A DNA stretch of 64,000 nt from Methanocorpusculum vombati (GTDB taxonomy: Archaea > Halobacteriota > Methanomicrobia > Methanomicrobiales > Methanocorpusculaceae), in the NCBI RefSeq assembly GCF_026891935.1, contig NZ_JAPTGC010000003.1:62001-126000 (forward strand). Direction: 5' to 3'. Position 1 is the first letter of the stretch; each line of letters begins with the position of its first letter. This document shows, piece after piece, positions 17,140 to 26,815 of the stretch. Below the pieces are notes generated by a model, which was not told the DNA's origin, ran no database searches, and saw only the letters and a list, made by a program, of their open reading frames with translations. Position numbers and translations under genes: made by a program.

Positions 17140-17913
17140 TCACACATCGGACGGCGCATAGGAGAGAATAAATTTGCCGTGGGAGTTCTCCACAACCTCC
17201 GCACATACGCCGTACACATCCCGGACCGCATCCTCCGTCAGAACCTCTTCAGGTGTCCCGCAGGCGTGGATTCTACCGCATTTCAGCATCACCACTTTAT
17301 CCGTATACCGCAGAGCCAGATTGAGATCATGCAGGGCGATAATCATACAGGAGTTTTCCTCATGGACAATTCGCTGCATCGTTGACACGGTCTCCAGCTG
17401 GTGACGGAGGTCAAGCGAACTCGTCGGCTCATCGAAAAGATAGAACGCCGGCTGTTGGGCAAGGGTTCGTGCGATGAACACCCGCTGCCGCTGACCGCCG
17501 GACAGTTCGTTCACGAACCGTCCGGCAAGATCCGTGACATGCATCGCTGCAAGACTTTTGTCCACCGCCGCAAGATCCTCATCGGTGACCGACCAGCTCA
17601 TGTAGGGCCGCCGTCCGATCAGCACTGTGTCAAGCACCGTGGTGAATGGTGTGTAGTGGAAGTACTGCGGCACGTAACCGATCAGTTTTGCCCGGTCGAT
17701 AGGATCAATTGCGGATGCATCAACTCCGTCGATCAGAACTTTTCCGGATGCGGGCGGGAGAATGTCGGCAATGGTTTTGATCAGCGTTGACTTGCCCGAC
17801 CCGTTCGGCCCGAGCAGTGCAACGACCTCACCCGCATCCGCGGTGAAACTGATGTCGTGCAGAATCGGCACGCTGCTGTACTTCTGCGCAACAGCTTCCG
17901 TCTCAATTCTCAT
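17140..17913 (-). CDS. ABC importer ATP-binding protein, B12/iron class
   Basis: A 257-residue FecE/BtuD-like ATPase of standard length. Walker A is GPNGSGKST near residue 36, the signature is ELSGGQRQRV, and Walker B is YLFDEPTSSLD with the switch His in ALHDLN. Unlike the ATPase at 570-1790 it has no C-terminal extension, so the two systems are distinct. The start overlaps the stop of the permease gene by 4 nt (ATGA). Confidence 0.95.
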   Translation of the reverse strand: MRIETEAVAQKYSSVPILHDISFTADAGEVVALLGPNGSGKSTLIKTIADILPPASGKVLIDGVDASAIDPIDRAKLIGYVPQYFHYTPFTTVLDTVLIGRRPYMSWSVTDEDLAAVDKSLAAMHVTDLAGRFVNELSGGQRQRVFIARTLAQQPAFYLFDEPTSSLDLRHQLETVSTMQRIVHEENSCMIIALHDLNLALRYTDKVVMLKCGRIHACGTPEEVLTEDAVRDVYGVCAEVVENSHGKFILSYAPSDV

Positions 17914-19022
17914 CCGAGATACCTCCCGTGTCCCCGCGTGATAAGGTAGAGGAAGAAGAGACCGCCGAGGATGTACATGATGACGCCGACCGGAATCTCA
18001 ACCGGTGAGAAGAGGCTGCGGGCCGCTGTGTCGGAGACGAGGAGGATCAGTGCACCCATCACCGCGGAACAGGGAAGGAGGTACCGGTAATCGTTTCCCA
18101 CAATCATTCGGCAAATATGCGGCGCCATGAGGCCGATGAACCCGATGACACCGGTAAATGCAAGACAGGCGGACGCAGCGAAGCTGACTATCATAAGCCC
18201 GTGTATCCGGAACCGGGGAACGTTGATGCCGAGATTTTTTGCGACATCATCGCCGCCGGAAAGTGTGTTGAGGTCCCATGCCCGCCGTTCGACCAGGAAA
18301 AAGCAGAGGAGCACAATCGGCAGAAGAACGATGACCGCCTGCCAGTTTGCGCCCCACATACCTCCCATGAGCCAGGTGACGATGTCGCGCAGAGCGTCGT
18401 CGTCGGAGATGTACTGGAGTGCAAGCAGGCCCGCCTGAAAGAGGTAGCCGATGACGACGCCTGCAAGGATCATGATGGCCTGTGAGGTCTGCTTTGTGCG
18501 GGAGATGAGATACACCAGAACAACACTCATCCAGCCGAACAGGAATGCAGAGAGGATCAAAAGGCCGGTGTCGAGGGAGAAGGTGATGCCTGCAACGGTT
18601 ACGGCGCCGGCGAATGCGGCGCCGAAGAGGACCGGGCCGAGGACGATCATGAACGCGGCACCAAAGGATGCCGCAGACGACAGACCGAGGGTGAAAGGAC
18701 TGACGAGCGGGTTGCGCAAAAGCCCCTGCATCACCGCCCCGGCAACGGCTAAGCTCACGCCGGCAAGAACGGCGAGCAGAATGCGGGGGAGCCGGTAGCC
18801 GGTGATGATGAATCCGGCGTTGGCCGTTGCGGGTGCGTCGATGAGGCCGGGCAGAACTGCGTGACCAAAAGCGGCGAGGACATCAGCTGGAGGAATGGCA
18901 ACGGTACCGATACCGCAGGCAATGACTGCGGCGATGCAGAGCAGGAGGAGGAGTGCACCGAAGATGAGGAGCTTACGCTTCTGCGTGGTGCGGTACAACT
19001 CAGCGATCTTCTGTTCGGGCAT
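17910..19022 (-). CDS. FecCD/BtuC-family ABC importer permease
   Basis: A 370-residue permease with about ten membrane segments, VMQGLLRNPLVSPFTLG near residue 98 and GLMAPHICRM near residue 290. An N-terminal cytoplasmic tail of about 20 residues precedes the first helix. Its ATG starts 4 nt after the mutL stop codon, which is unusually close for genes of unrelated function and suggests one mutS-mutL-importer transcript. The stop overlaps the ATPase start by 4 nt. Confidence 0.94.
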   Translation of the reverse strand: MPEQKIAELYRTTQKRKLLIFGALLLLLCIAAVIACGIGTVAIPPADVLAAFGHAVLPGLIDAPATANAGFIITGYRLPRILLAVLAGVSLAVAGAVMQGLLRNPLVSPFTLGLSSAASFGAAFMIVLGPVLFGAAFAGAVTVAGITFSLDTGLLILSAFLFGWMSVVLVYLISRTKQTSQAIMILAGVVIGYLFQAGLLALQYISDDDALRDIVTWLMGGMWGANWQAVIVLLPIVLLCFFLVERRAWDLNTLSGGDDVAKNLGINVPRFRIHGLMIVSFAASACLAFTGVIGFIGLMAPHICRMIVGNDYRYLLPCSAVMGALILLVSDTAARSLFSPVEIPVGVIMYILGGLFFLYLITRGHGRYLG

Positions 19023-19025
19023 AGA

Positions 19026-20864
19026 TCACGTCCGCAGAAACATCGCCGCAAGCCGATCTTTCGTCAGCACGATCGTCGTCGGTCTGCCGTGCGGACACGT
19101 GTACGGCGACCGCGTTGCCATCAGCTGACGGAGCAGACGCTGCATCTGTTCCGTCGTCATCGGGGTTGCCCCTTTCACCACTGAACGGCAGGCCGCCGTC
19201 TTCAGCACGCGGTCAAGCACACTCTCCTCACCGCCGGAGGAACTTTTATCCAGCGCCCGGGCAATGATCTCGTGAATCACCGCCGGATCGCCGAGCGACG
19301 ACGAGACCACCGGAACGGTACGCACCATCCAGATGTCCTTCCCGAACGGCTCAAGCGTGTAGCCTGCATCCGCAAGCACCGGGAGCAGGTCGGGAACTGC
19401 CGCCGCCTCTTTTTTCGTGAGCTTCAGCTGCACGGGAACGATCAGCTCCTGCCCGGCCAGCCCCCGTTCCTGCCGTGCAAGCAGGAGATCATACATCACC
19501 CGCTCGTGCGCTGCGTGCTGATCGACCACCACCAGATCGCCGGTCTCGTTCCGGGCAAGAATATACGTATCCGCAATCTGTCCAAGAACTTCGGGAACAA
19601 ACTCCGTCGTCTCCGGCGGTTCAAAACTCTCTGTCCGCCGCAGCTGTTTGTCCGTCTGCCGGAGTGCCGCAGCCGCGGGAACCTTGGGGGAAACGGGGTC
19701 TTTCATCTGCGGAGATATCCGCCGCTCATACGGAGATGCCGCCTCCCCCAGAACCGAGAGCGGCAGCATTGCCGCTGTCGCTGCCGTTCCGGCTGACCCA
19801 CTGCCGCCCGCATCCCGGGGAGGTTCCGGAATCTCTGTGCCTGCCGCAGCCGCAAACACCCGCGTCTCATGCAGGGCACAATATACCGCGTCCTGTACCC
19901 CCGTCTGCACGTCCCTCTCGCGGGACAGCCGCACCTCTTTTTTCGTCGGATGCACATTCACATCCACGTCAGCAGGGTTGATCTCCAGATCCAGAAATGC
20001 CGCAGGATACATCCCCTTCGGCAGAAGCGTACCGTATCCCTCCCGCACCGCCCACTGGAGCGGGCGTGATGTCACCTGCCGCCGGTTAATCGAAAGATAA
20101 AACCTGCTTGGTGTGCTTTTCATCTCACAGCCCGGACGGGTTACGAACCCGGCGACCTTCACAATCCCGTAGGTCCCCGCGACCGGCACCAGATCTCTGG
20201 CAAACGTCTGCCCGAACACCGCGGCGATCACATCCGTAAAATTGCCGTTGCCGTAGGTACGGAACCGCTCTTTTCCCTGATAGGACAGCACAAACGAAAT
20301 CTCGCGGTGCGCCAGTGTCAGCCGCTCCACCATATCATAGATATGGGCAAGCTCGGTTGCGACCGTCTTCTGAAACTTCCTCCGGGCGGGCGTGTTGTAG
20401 AACAGTCCCTCAACGACCACACTCGTCCCTTCCGGCGCACCGGTTGCCGCATGCTCCACGAGCTCTCCGCCGTGAATCACTACGCGGGTCGCCTCCGGAC
20501 GTTCAGAACCCCGCCTTTTGGTGGTCAGTGTCACCTGCGAAACCGCGGCAATGCTTGCCATTGCCTCGCCCCGGAACCCGAGCGTTCCAATAGCTGCAAG
20601 ATCTTCAGGCCGGGAGATTTTGCTGGTTGCATGCTGGCGGAACGCAAGCAGTGCATCCTCATGTTCCATACCGCATCCGTCGTCTGTTACCGCAATGCGG
20701 GTCACGGCGGTTTTGTCCGCCGCAAGATCGATTCTGATACGGTTGGCCCCGGCATCAATCGCGTTTTCCACCAGCTCTTTTACCACCGATGCCGCCCGTT
20801 CCACCACCTCTCCTGCGGCGATGTGGCTGATTGTCTCCTCGTCAAGAACCGTGATTACGCCCAT
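19026..20864 (-). CDS. mutL: DNA mismatch repair protein MutL
   Basis: A 612-residue GHKL ATPase that couples mismatch recognition by MutS to strand incision. N-terminal motifs are IAAGEVVERAASVVKELVENA with the Mg-binding Glu/Asn, VTDDGCGM, and GFRGEAMASIA. The C-terminal dimerisation domain includes VVDQHAAHERV, and the end has ACRSVVKGATP and CPHGRPT. The C-terminal region contains the QHAAHE and CPHGRP parts of the endonuclease-type MutL, so nicking activity is plausible. The ATG overlaps the mutS stop (TAATG). MutSL in methanogens is usually attributed to transfer from bacteria. Confidence 0.97.
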   Translation of the reverse strand: MGVITVLDEETISHIAAGEVVERAASVVKELVENAIDAGANRIRIDLAADKTAVTRIAVTDDGCGMEHEDALLAFRQHATSKISRPEDLAAIGTLGFRGEAMASIAAVSQVTLTTKRRGSERPEATRVVIHGGELVEHAATGAPEGTSVVVEGLFYNTPARRKFQKTVATELAHIYDMVERLTLAHREISFVLSYQGKERFRTYGNGNFTDVIAAVFGQTFARDLVPVAGTYGIVKVAGFVTRPGCEMKSTPSRFYLSINRRQVTSRPLQWAVREGYGTLLPKGMYPAAFLDLEINPADVDVNVHPTKKEVRLSRERDVQTGVQDAVYCALHETRVFAAAAGTEIPEPPRDAGGSGSAGTAATAAMLPLSVLGEAASPYERRISPQMKDPVSPKVPAAAALRQTDKQLRRTESFEPPETTEFVPEVLGQIADTYILARNETGDLVVVDQHAAHERVMYDLLLARQERGLAGQELIVPVQLKLTKKEAAAVPDLLPVLADAGYTLEPFGKDIWMVRTVPVVSSSLGDPAVIHEIIARALDKSSSGGEESVLDRVLKTAACRSVVKGATPMTTEQMQRLLRQLMATRSPYTCPHGRPTTIVLTKDRLAAMFLRT

Positions 20865-23473
20865 TACTTCCTCTCCAGCATCGACTTGAGTTCATTGATG
20901 AACATCAGTGCCTGCATCGGTGTCATCTCGTTGATGTTCGCCTCACGGACCCGTTCCTCAACCGCCGAGACTGCGGGCGTCAGCGGTTCGGACGCCGTGT
21001 CCACGAGAAGCATCTGCGTATAGTACTTTCTGCCGCCGGAACCTGCATCTTCGCGGAGAGCCTGATTCAAAATAGCTTCTGCACGGGTCAGGACTTTTTT
21101 CGGAACGCCCGCAATCCGCGCCACATGAATACCGTAACTCCGGTCAGTTGCGCCCGGAATCAGTTTCCGCAGGAACGTAATATCGTGCTGATCCTCTTTT
21201 ACGGCGAAGTGATAGTTCTTCATGCGGCGGAACTCCTGTTCCATGCCGATAAGCTGGTGGAAGTGTGTGGCAAACAGTGTCCGGGGGCCCTTCGCCCCTT
21301 TTCCATGCAGATATTCCAGCACCGCCCGGGCAATGGAGTAACCGTCCACCGTACTTGTCCCGCGCCCGATCTCGTCCAGAAGAATCAGGCTTTTGTCGGT
21401 TGCGTTGTTGAGAATGTTGGCCAACTCCAGCATCTCCACCATGAACGTGCTCTGCCCGCCGGCAAGATCGTCGGATGCCCCGACCCGGGTAAAGATCCGA
21501 TCCACAATACCTATCTTTGCATAGCGTGCCGGAACAAAACAGCCGATCTGCGCCATGATGCAGATTAAGGCAACACTTCGCATGTAGGTTGACTTTCCGG
21601 CCATGTTTGCACCGGTCAGGATCAGAATCTGATCGCCGGATGCGTTCATCTCGGTGTCGTTGGGGACATAACCGCCCGGAACCGAGTCTTCGACGATGGG
21701 GTGACGGCCGTCGCGGATGAGGAGTTCTTCTCCTGCGGAGAACGCAGGCCGTACATACCGGTTCGCCGATGCAAGTTCCGCAAACGCAATCAGCATATCA
21801 ATGGTGCCGATCCCTTCCGCCGCCTCTTTGAGGTCGGGCACTGAGTCGCGCAGTGTTGCGAGCAGGGATTCGTAGAGCGCAACCTCAAGTGCAAGAATGC
21901 GGTCGTCCGCCTGTGCCATCAGCGCTTCGCGTTCGCGGAGTGCCGGAAGGGTAAACCGTTCGCCGTTTACGGTGGTCTGCTTGCGTTCGTATTCGGGCGG
22001 GACTTTGCCTGCGTTTGCCCTGGTTACTTCGATGTAGTAGCCGAAGACGTTGTTGTAGGCGATCTTCAGCGATTTGATGCCGGTCCGGTCCCGTTCGCTC
22101 TGCTGAAGTTCTGCGATCCAGTCCCGTCCGGTTGCAACCACCGTCCGGAGCTGGTCGAGGTCGGCGTTGTATCCCGAGCGGATTACATTGCCGTTGCGGT
22201 ACACGACCGGCGGGTCGTCGATGAGTGCGGAGGTGATTAATCCGGCAACCTCGGTAAGGTCCGGGATACGGGCAAGCTGTTCTGCCAGCAGGCCTGAGGG
22301 TGTGCCTATCTCTTTTCCGATCTCCGGCAGCAGGGCAAGGCTTGCGGCAAGCGACAGAAGGTCGCGGGGAGACGCATTGCCGTAGGCAATGCGTCCTGCA
22401 ATCCGCTCAATATCAGCGACTTTTGCAAGCACGCTGTCCAGTGTAGTACAGAGTACCGGCCGGTTGGTGAAATATTCCACGGCGTCCAGCCGCAGATTGA
22501 TTGCGTCCGCGTCAAGCAGCGGCACGGTTACGGTATTTCGCAGGATCCGGCTGCCCATGGGGGTTTTGGTGCGGTTCAGGAACCCGAACAGGGTGGTATC
22601 ATTCCGGTCTCCCCGCAGGGGAGACAGGATTTCCAGGTTGCGCAGGGTGATTGCATCCAGGACCATTGCGTCGCCCGCATGTCTGCGGGAAAAGCCGCTG
22701 ATGTGGGGGAGCGCGGTCTTCTGGGTCTCCTTTGCATACCGGAGTGCGGCGGCGGCCGCACTGATGCAGAGCGGGGAGTCGGCGCAGTCGTAGCCGTCAA
22801 GCGATGCAACGCCGAAGGCGGTACAGAGCGCCGGTTCCCCGTCCGTGAAGAGATCGGCGCGTCCGGGGGTGATTACCCGGCCGCATCCGGCAAGGAAGCT
22901 GATGAGATCTGCCGGAATCTGCTGCGGCACTAAGATTTCTGCCGGGGTGTAGCGTTCTATCTCGGTTGCAAGCGAGGCGTTGTTCTCTTCGAGAGGAATT
23001 TCCTCGACGAAGAACTCGCCGGTGGTAATATCCAGAAACGCAAGACCTGCATGTGCCTTTGCGTCCACCGCAAGCGCGAGTAGGTAATGTGCCGCGCTGG
23101 TATCCACGATACCGGTATCGATTGCCGTTCCCGGCGTGACCACGCGGATAACATCCCGTTTCACACAGCCTTTTGCGGTTTTGGGATCTTCTATCTGTTC
23201 GCAGATGGCAACCTTGTAGCCTTTGCGAACCATCCGGGGGAGATAGAGATCAAGGGCGTGATAGGGAATGCCTGCGAGGGGAATCGGATTTCCTTCCGGG
23301 TCTTTGGACCGCGAGGTCTGGACGATGTCAAGTTCACGTGCACAGATTTCCGCGTCTTCCCAGAAGGTTTCGTAAAAGTCGCCCATCCGCATAAAGAGGA
23401 TGCAGTCCGGGTACTGCTCCTTAAACATCCTGACCTGTTCCATTGCGGGAGTGAGTTTCTTCTGGGGGGTCAT
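20864..23473 (-). CDS. mutS: DNA mismatch repair protein MutS
   Basis: An 869-residue MutS1 of normal length that recognises mispairs. The N-terminal mismatch-binding domain has the Phe-x-Glu motif in MRMGDFYETF near residue 35. The connector and core follow, and the ATPase domain carries GANMAGKSTYMR near residue 625, LILLDEIGRGTSTVDG and FATHFHQL. The C-terminal tail includes the helix-turn-helix dimerisation region. It is the first gene of mutS-mutL. A gene-poor stretch of about 500 bp lies upstream. Confidence 0.98.
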   Translation of the reverse strand: MTPQKKLTPAMEQVRMFKEQYPDCILFMRMGDFYETFWEDAEICARELDIVQTSRSKDPEGNPIPLAGIPYHALDLYLPRMVRKGYKVAICEQIEDPKTAKGCVKRDVIRVVTPGTAIDTGIVDTSAAHYLLALAVDAKAHAGLAFLDITTGEFFVEEIPLEENNASLATEIERYTPAEILVPQQIPADLISFLAGCGRVITPGRADLFTDGEPALCTAFGVASLDGYDCADSPLCISAAAAALRYAKETQKTALPHISGFSRRHAGDAMVLDAITLRNLEILSPLRGDRNDTTLFGFLNRTKTPMGSRILRNTVTVPLLDADAINLRLDAVEYFTNRPVLCTTLDSVLAKVADIERIAGRIAYGNASPRDLLSLAASLALLPEIGKEIGTPSGLLAEQLARIPDLTEVAGLITSALIDDPPVVYRNGNVIRSGYNADLDQLRTVVATGRDWIAELQQSERDRTGIKSLKIAYNNVFGYYIEVTRANAGKVPPEYERKQTTVNGERFTLPALREREALMAQADDRILALEVALYESLLATLRDSVPDLKEAAEGIGTIDMLIAFAELASANRYVRPAFSAGEELLIRDGRHPIVEDSVPGGYVPNDTEMNASGDQILILTGANMAGKSTYMRSVALICIMAQIGCFVPARYAKIGIVDRIFTRVGASDDLAGGQSTFMVEMLELANILNNATDKSLILLDEIGRGTSTVDGYSIARAVLEYLHGKGAKGPRTLFATHFHQLIGMEQEFRRMKNYHFAVKEDQHDITFLRKLIPGATDRSYGIHVARIAGVPKKVLTRAEAILNQALREDAGSGGRKYYTQMLLVDTASEPLTPAVSAVEERVREANINEMTPMQALMFINELKSMLERK

Positions 23474-23979
23474 AGGTGAAAATATATTGGTTTCTTTGCT
23501 ATTGAAGGGTTGTTTTTTGTGGGTGGTGCCGGGTGACGGGGCGAAGAAGATATGGGTGGTTTGGGGAGGGAAATATTCGGTGCAGGGCCATCATTGTTCC
23601 TGAGATACTGCAAGACTGTTGCGGAGAGATGAACCTGTGGATGTTGTGGGGGTTGATGACACTGACAGATACACCGAAAAATTCCAAAATATTAATAATA
23701 TTTTCTTGGTTTCAGCTGTCATACTCCGGAACACTCACAAGAAAGGAGGGGGTCATCAGAGATCATTTCAGTTCAGGACATCATACCATCTGTGCCCGAT
23801 ACCGAATAAATCCGAGAGAAAGAAGATCATCTCGGATGTATACGAGGTATTTTTGGAGATGCTCAACTATTATAGTCGCCGGAAACACTCTGTTGGAATA
23901 CCTCCTGAAATGCGTGGACATGCAAGGATGAGAATGAATTTGTGTTCATTCATGATGTCTTTCCCCCAGTATGGCTTGC
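23474..23979. other. Gene-poor, AT-richer spacer
   Basis: No convincing gene. The longest open frames here are on the plus strand and lack a ribosome-binding site. One of them (23619 onward) reads SERKKIISDVYEVFLEML, which could be a fragment of an old coding region, but I recognise no family and it runs into the reverse strand of the next gene. The stretch contains the AT-rich upstream region of mutS. Confidence 0.5.
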
Positions 23980-25365
23980 TTATGCTTGCTTATATTTCTC
24001 GTCATTCCACTGTATGCACATATCCTCACAATATAATTCGTGAGAATCAGGGACAAGGTAAACATGAGGAGGATGTACATTTTGATCCGTATAACCGAAT
24101 GACTTATAAAGATCTGCCACATTCTCTGAGAGGACGTATTTCTTTCCATCTCGAACCTCTTTGCCTGAGATTTCCTCACCGGCTTGGAAGATAAATGTCT
24201 GTTTTGCGAAGTTACCATGACTGTCAAATTTACCATCCCATTTACTGACTTGATCTCCTGGACGACCAAACACTAATGAAGTATCAGGAACATCAGTTAC
24301 CCATGATATCCCCACAGATGACGTACTCAGTGAACATGACATCTGTGTTCCACTGCCGCTTCCTTGCGGCTGTTCATTGTTGGAATGTACGTATGGAATA
24401 GCCGGTGTCCAAGGAGTAGGGTGGTTGGCATCTATTTTAAGGGTGAACTGTATATTTTTGTAATCACTACTGCCGAGATATTTTCCCGGTGTCATTTTTA
24501 GATAACTCGTAGTAAAGAAATAATCTTTGTCAGGAATATCTTCTATACTATCCCAATACCACTTGGAGGTAAATTCGATCCTCCCGTATACCTCATTCGT
24601 TTTATCCGACTTGTAGGAGTAGTCTAGATATGACTCACCAATTAACTTCGGCGGTGAAATTGGTGGCATATCTGCTGCTAAGGCAACAAGGGATTCGCTC
24701 GCAGACTTTGTTTTTTCCTTCAATGTGGTGTTCACCCATTTGTTCAGGTTCTCTCTCGCTGCTGCATAAGCCGTGTTGCTTGCATCCGCGGAAACGGCAG
24801 ACGCATACATCATGGTTTGTCCGGTGGGTAGAACCCGGAAAGCATAAGCAGCGAGTTTTTTACCCTCAGGTAGTTTCACACCCGGGATACCCACATACCC
24901 ATCTGGTATTGGGGATGCAAATAATGCGTTCTCGGATACGGTCTTCCGTTGTGATAAGATATTGGACGACAGGAAAGAGTTGGGCAAGGCAACAGGTGCC
25001 ACGCTATTTCCAAAGAGCGCGGTGTAGTTGCTCAGGGTGGCATTTGCTGTTTCGAACAGATCTTCTGGTGAGAGATCGGGGCCGAACGCAGTAATGGTAA
25101 AATCAGCGGGATCGTAGATGGCCCCTCTGTAAATCGTTCTCATTGAAGTCAGGGGGATGTCTCCATTCACTATGTCGTCATCAACCAAGCTGAGGACCGC
25201 ATTGTCCTCTGCATCCTGAATCCAGACCTCTCCGCTACTGAACTCATCGTGGACATCGGCGGCAACAGGTGCGATACAGAAGACAGTGGCAAACACCACC
25301 GTCGCAAGCAAGACGGCAAAACAGGTATAACACCGGTTTTGTGTCTCACACTCTAATAATTTCAT
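23980..25365 (-). CDS. Secreted protein of unknown function
   Basis: 461 residues with a signal peptide at the N-terminus (CFAVLLATVVFATVFCIAPVAA, residues about 15-36, split here only by the charged start). An AGGT ribosome-binding site precedes the ATG. The mature part is rich in Ser, Thr, Tyr and Asp, with few cysteines before two near the end (LYCEDMC). No transmembrane anchor, repeat or known domain is recognised. The gene is more AT-rich than its neighbours and is flanked by gene-poor DNA, which suggests an accessory or transferred locus. Confidence 0.7.
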   Translation of the reverse strand: MKLLECETQNRCYTCFAVLLATVVFATVFCIAPVAADVHDEFSSGEVWIQDAEDNAVLSLVDDDIVNGDIPLTSMRTIYRGAIYDPADFTITAFGPDLSPEDLFETANATLSNYTALFGNSVAPVALPNSFLSSNILSQRKTVSENALFASPIPDGYVGIPGVKLPEGKKLAAYAFRVLPTGQTMMYASAVSADASNTAYAAARENLNKWVNTTLKEKTKSASESLVALAADMPPISPPKLIGESYLDYSYKSDKTNEVYGRIEFTSKWYWDSIEDIPDKDYFFTTSYLKMTPGKYLGSSDYKNIQFTLKIDANHPTPWTPAIPYVHSNNEQPQGSGSGTQMSCSLSTSSVGISWVTDVPDTSLVFGRPGDQVSKWDGKFDSHGNFAKQTFIFQAGEEISGKEVRDGKKYVLSENVADLYKSFGYTDQNVHPPHVYLVPDSHELYCEDMCIQWNDEKYKQA

Positions 25366-25523
25366 GTAGTTTACCTTTAGAATTGATAATGGATAATAGT
25401 GTTGATCATAGACTCACATGGTGCCGTATATTCTCGTTTTTTCACGGATTTTTCTAAAAATACCGCGGATAAAATACAATCAGATCGATTCCCTCTTCCA
25501 AAACCAAGACCGGAATTGAAAAA

Positions 25524-25562
25524 GGATACCCGCCTGATTGAGCGGGGATTTGACTACTACTA
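25524..25562 (+). pseudogene. Tail remnant related to the secreted protein at 44173-44700
   Basis: An open frame ends DTRLIERGFDYY followed by TAA. The intact gene at 44173-44700 ends NTRVIERGFGYY followed by TAA. The last 36 nt agree at 31 positions (my count). No start or conserved upstream part is visible, so this is probably the 3' end of a lost copy. The rest of 25366-25747 holds no recognisable gene. Confidence 0.55.
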
Positions 25563-25747
25563 ATTTTTTCCGGGGGACAACCACTCCCCTGCCGAAAAAG
25601 AATTTTTGTGATTTTTTCGTAGAAGAATTGCGCGGTGCAGAAGATACCACCCAACAGTACAACAGTGCTCCAAAAAGAAAATACACCGCGGAACTGCTAT
25701 TCTGAAAAAAATCCATGCGGGCATCCCCCAGCCGGACGGGAGAAACC

Positions 25748-26761
25748 TCATCCAAGACCTCCGGCGACCTGTCCGTCAAACGGTCTCCCGCAGTTTCGGC
25801 ATCTTCCCTCAGCCAGTCCCGGCATTTTTGTAACGTATCCGGCCCGTAATATCAGCAGTTCCCCGCACGCAGGGCACCGGGTTTGCGAGCCTGCGGCATG
25901 CATGATATTGCCGATATACGGATAAGCAAGTCCGTGTTCCTTTGCCTGGGCAAATATTCTGTCCAGTGTCTCCTTCGGTGTGGGCTGGGCATTTTCCATC
26001 CGGTACATCGGAGAAAACCGGGTAAAGTGATGCGGAACGAGATTTCCGAGATGCTCTGTTTCCCAGGAAAGCATTGCGTCAATCTCTTCGGCACTGTCGT
26101 TGTATCCGGGGATGACCAGCGTCACCAGCTCCAGATGCAGACCAAGTTCCTTTGCCCGGAGAATCGTGTCAAGCACCGGGGCAAGATGTGCACCGCAGAC
26201 CGTTCGGTAGAACTCGTCGGTGAATGCCTTGAGATCAATGCGGATCGCTCCAAGATACGGTGCAAGTTCTGTAAGCGCCTCCTCACTCATATAGCCGTTT
26301 GTGATGAATGCCGAACCAAGTCCTGAATTATCTGCCAGCCGGAGAACGTCCAGCGCATACTCAAAGGAAAGGGTCGGTTCGTTGTAGGTAAAGGAGATAC
26401 TCTTTGCCGGTGTCTTCTGGACTTCCTTCATCAGATCTTCCGGGGAGACTGCGGATGCAAACATGTCCCGCACCTGCGACAGCGTATAGTTCTGACAGTG
26501 GCGGCAGGTCAGATTGCAGCCGTAACTGCTGACGGAGAAGGTCTGGGTTCCCGGAAGGTAATGATAGAGCGGTTTTTTCTCAACGGGGTCAATCCCTGCG
26601 GCAGTAATCTTTCCGTAACTGTTTGCATACAGTATTCCGCAGATGTTTTCCCGCACTCCGCAAAATCCCCGATCACCATCGGCAATCCGGCAGTGACGCG
26701 GACAGAGACGACAGATGACCGCATCGTCTTCGGACGGCGAGAACAGCAGAGCTTTGTGCAT
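25748..26761 (-). CDS. amrS: AmmeMemoRadiSam system radical SAM enzyme (AmrS/PflA-like)
   Basis: A 337-residue radical SAM protein. The N-terminus has CRLCPRHC and GFCGVREN, typical of this family. The iron-sulfur motif is CNLTCRHCQ (CX3CX2C) near residue 84. FTYNEPTLSFEYALD follows, and the C-terminus has a zinc-ribbon-like CPACGEL and CRNCGRPF. Family members are predicted to act with AmmeMemoRadiSam proteins A and B, which are not in this window. The exact reaction is unknown. It is transcribed divergently from the small Cys-rich gene at 26816, with 54 nt shared upstream. Confidence 0.88.
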   Translation of the reverse strand: MHKALLFSPSEDDAVICRLCPRHCRIADGDRGFCGVRENICGILYANSYGKITAAGIDPVEKKPLYHYLPGTQTFSVSSYGCNLTCRHCQNYTLSQVRDMFASAVSPEDLMKEVQKTPAKSISFTYNEPTLSFEYALDVLRLADNSGLGSAFITNGYMSEEALTELAPYLGAIRIDLKAFTDEFYRTVCGAHLAPVLDTILRAKELGLHLELVTLVIPGYNDSAEEIDAMLSWETEHLGNLVPHHFTRFSPMYRMENAQPTPKETLDRIFAQAKEHGLAYPYIGNIMHAAGSQTRCPACGELLILRAGYVTKMPGLAEGRCRNCGRPFDGQVAGGLG

Positions 26762-26815
26762 ACAGAAATAGTATGGGGAGAATCTATATCAAAGAGCGCA
26801 TCGTAATACTCACCT

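Noticed and set aside
23619-24194. Possible plus-strand gene with SERKKIISDVYEVFLEML
   Set aside because: No start signal, no known family, and its second half is antisense to the secreted protein gene. Kept only as a possible fragment in the spacer note.
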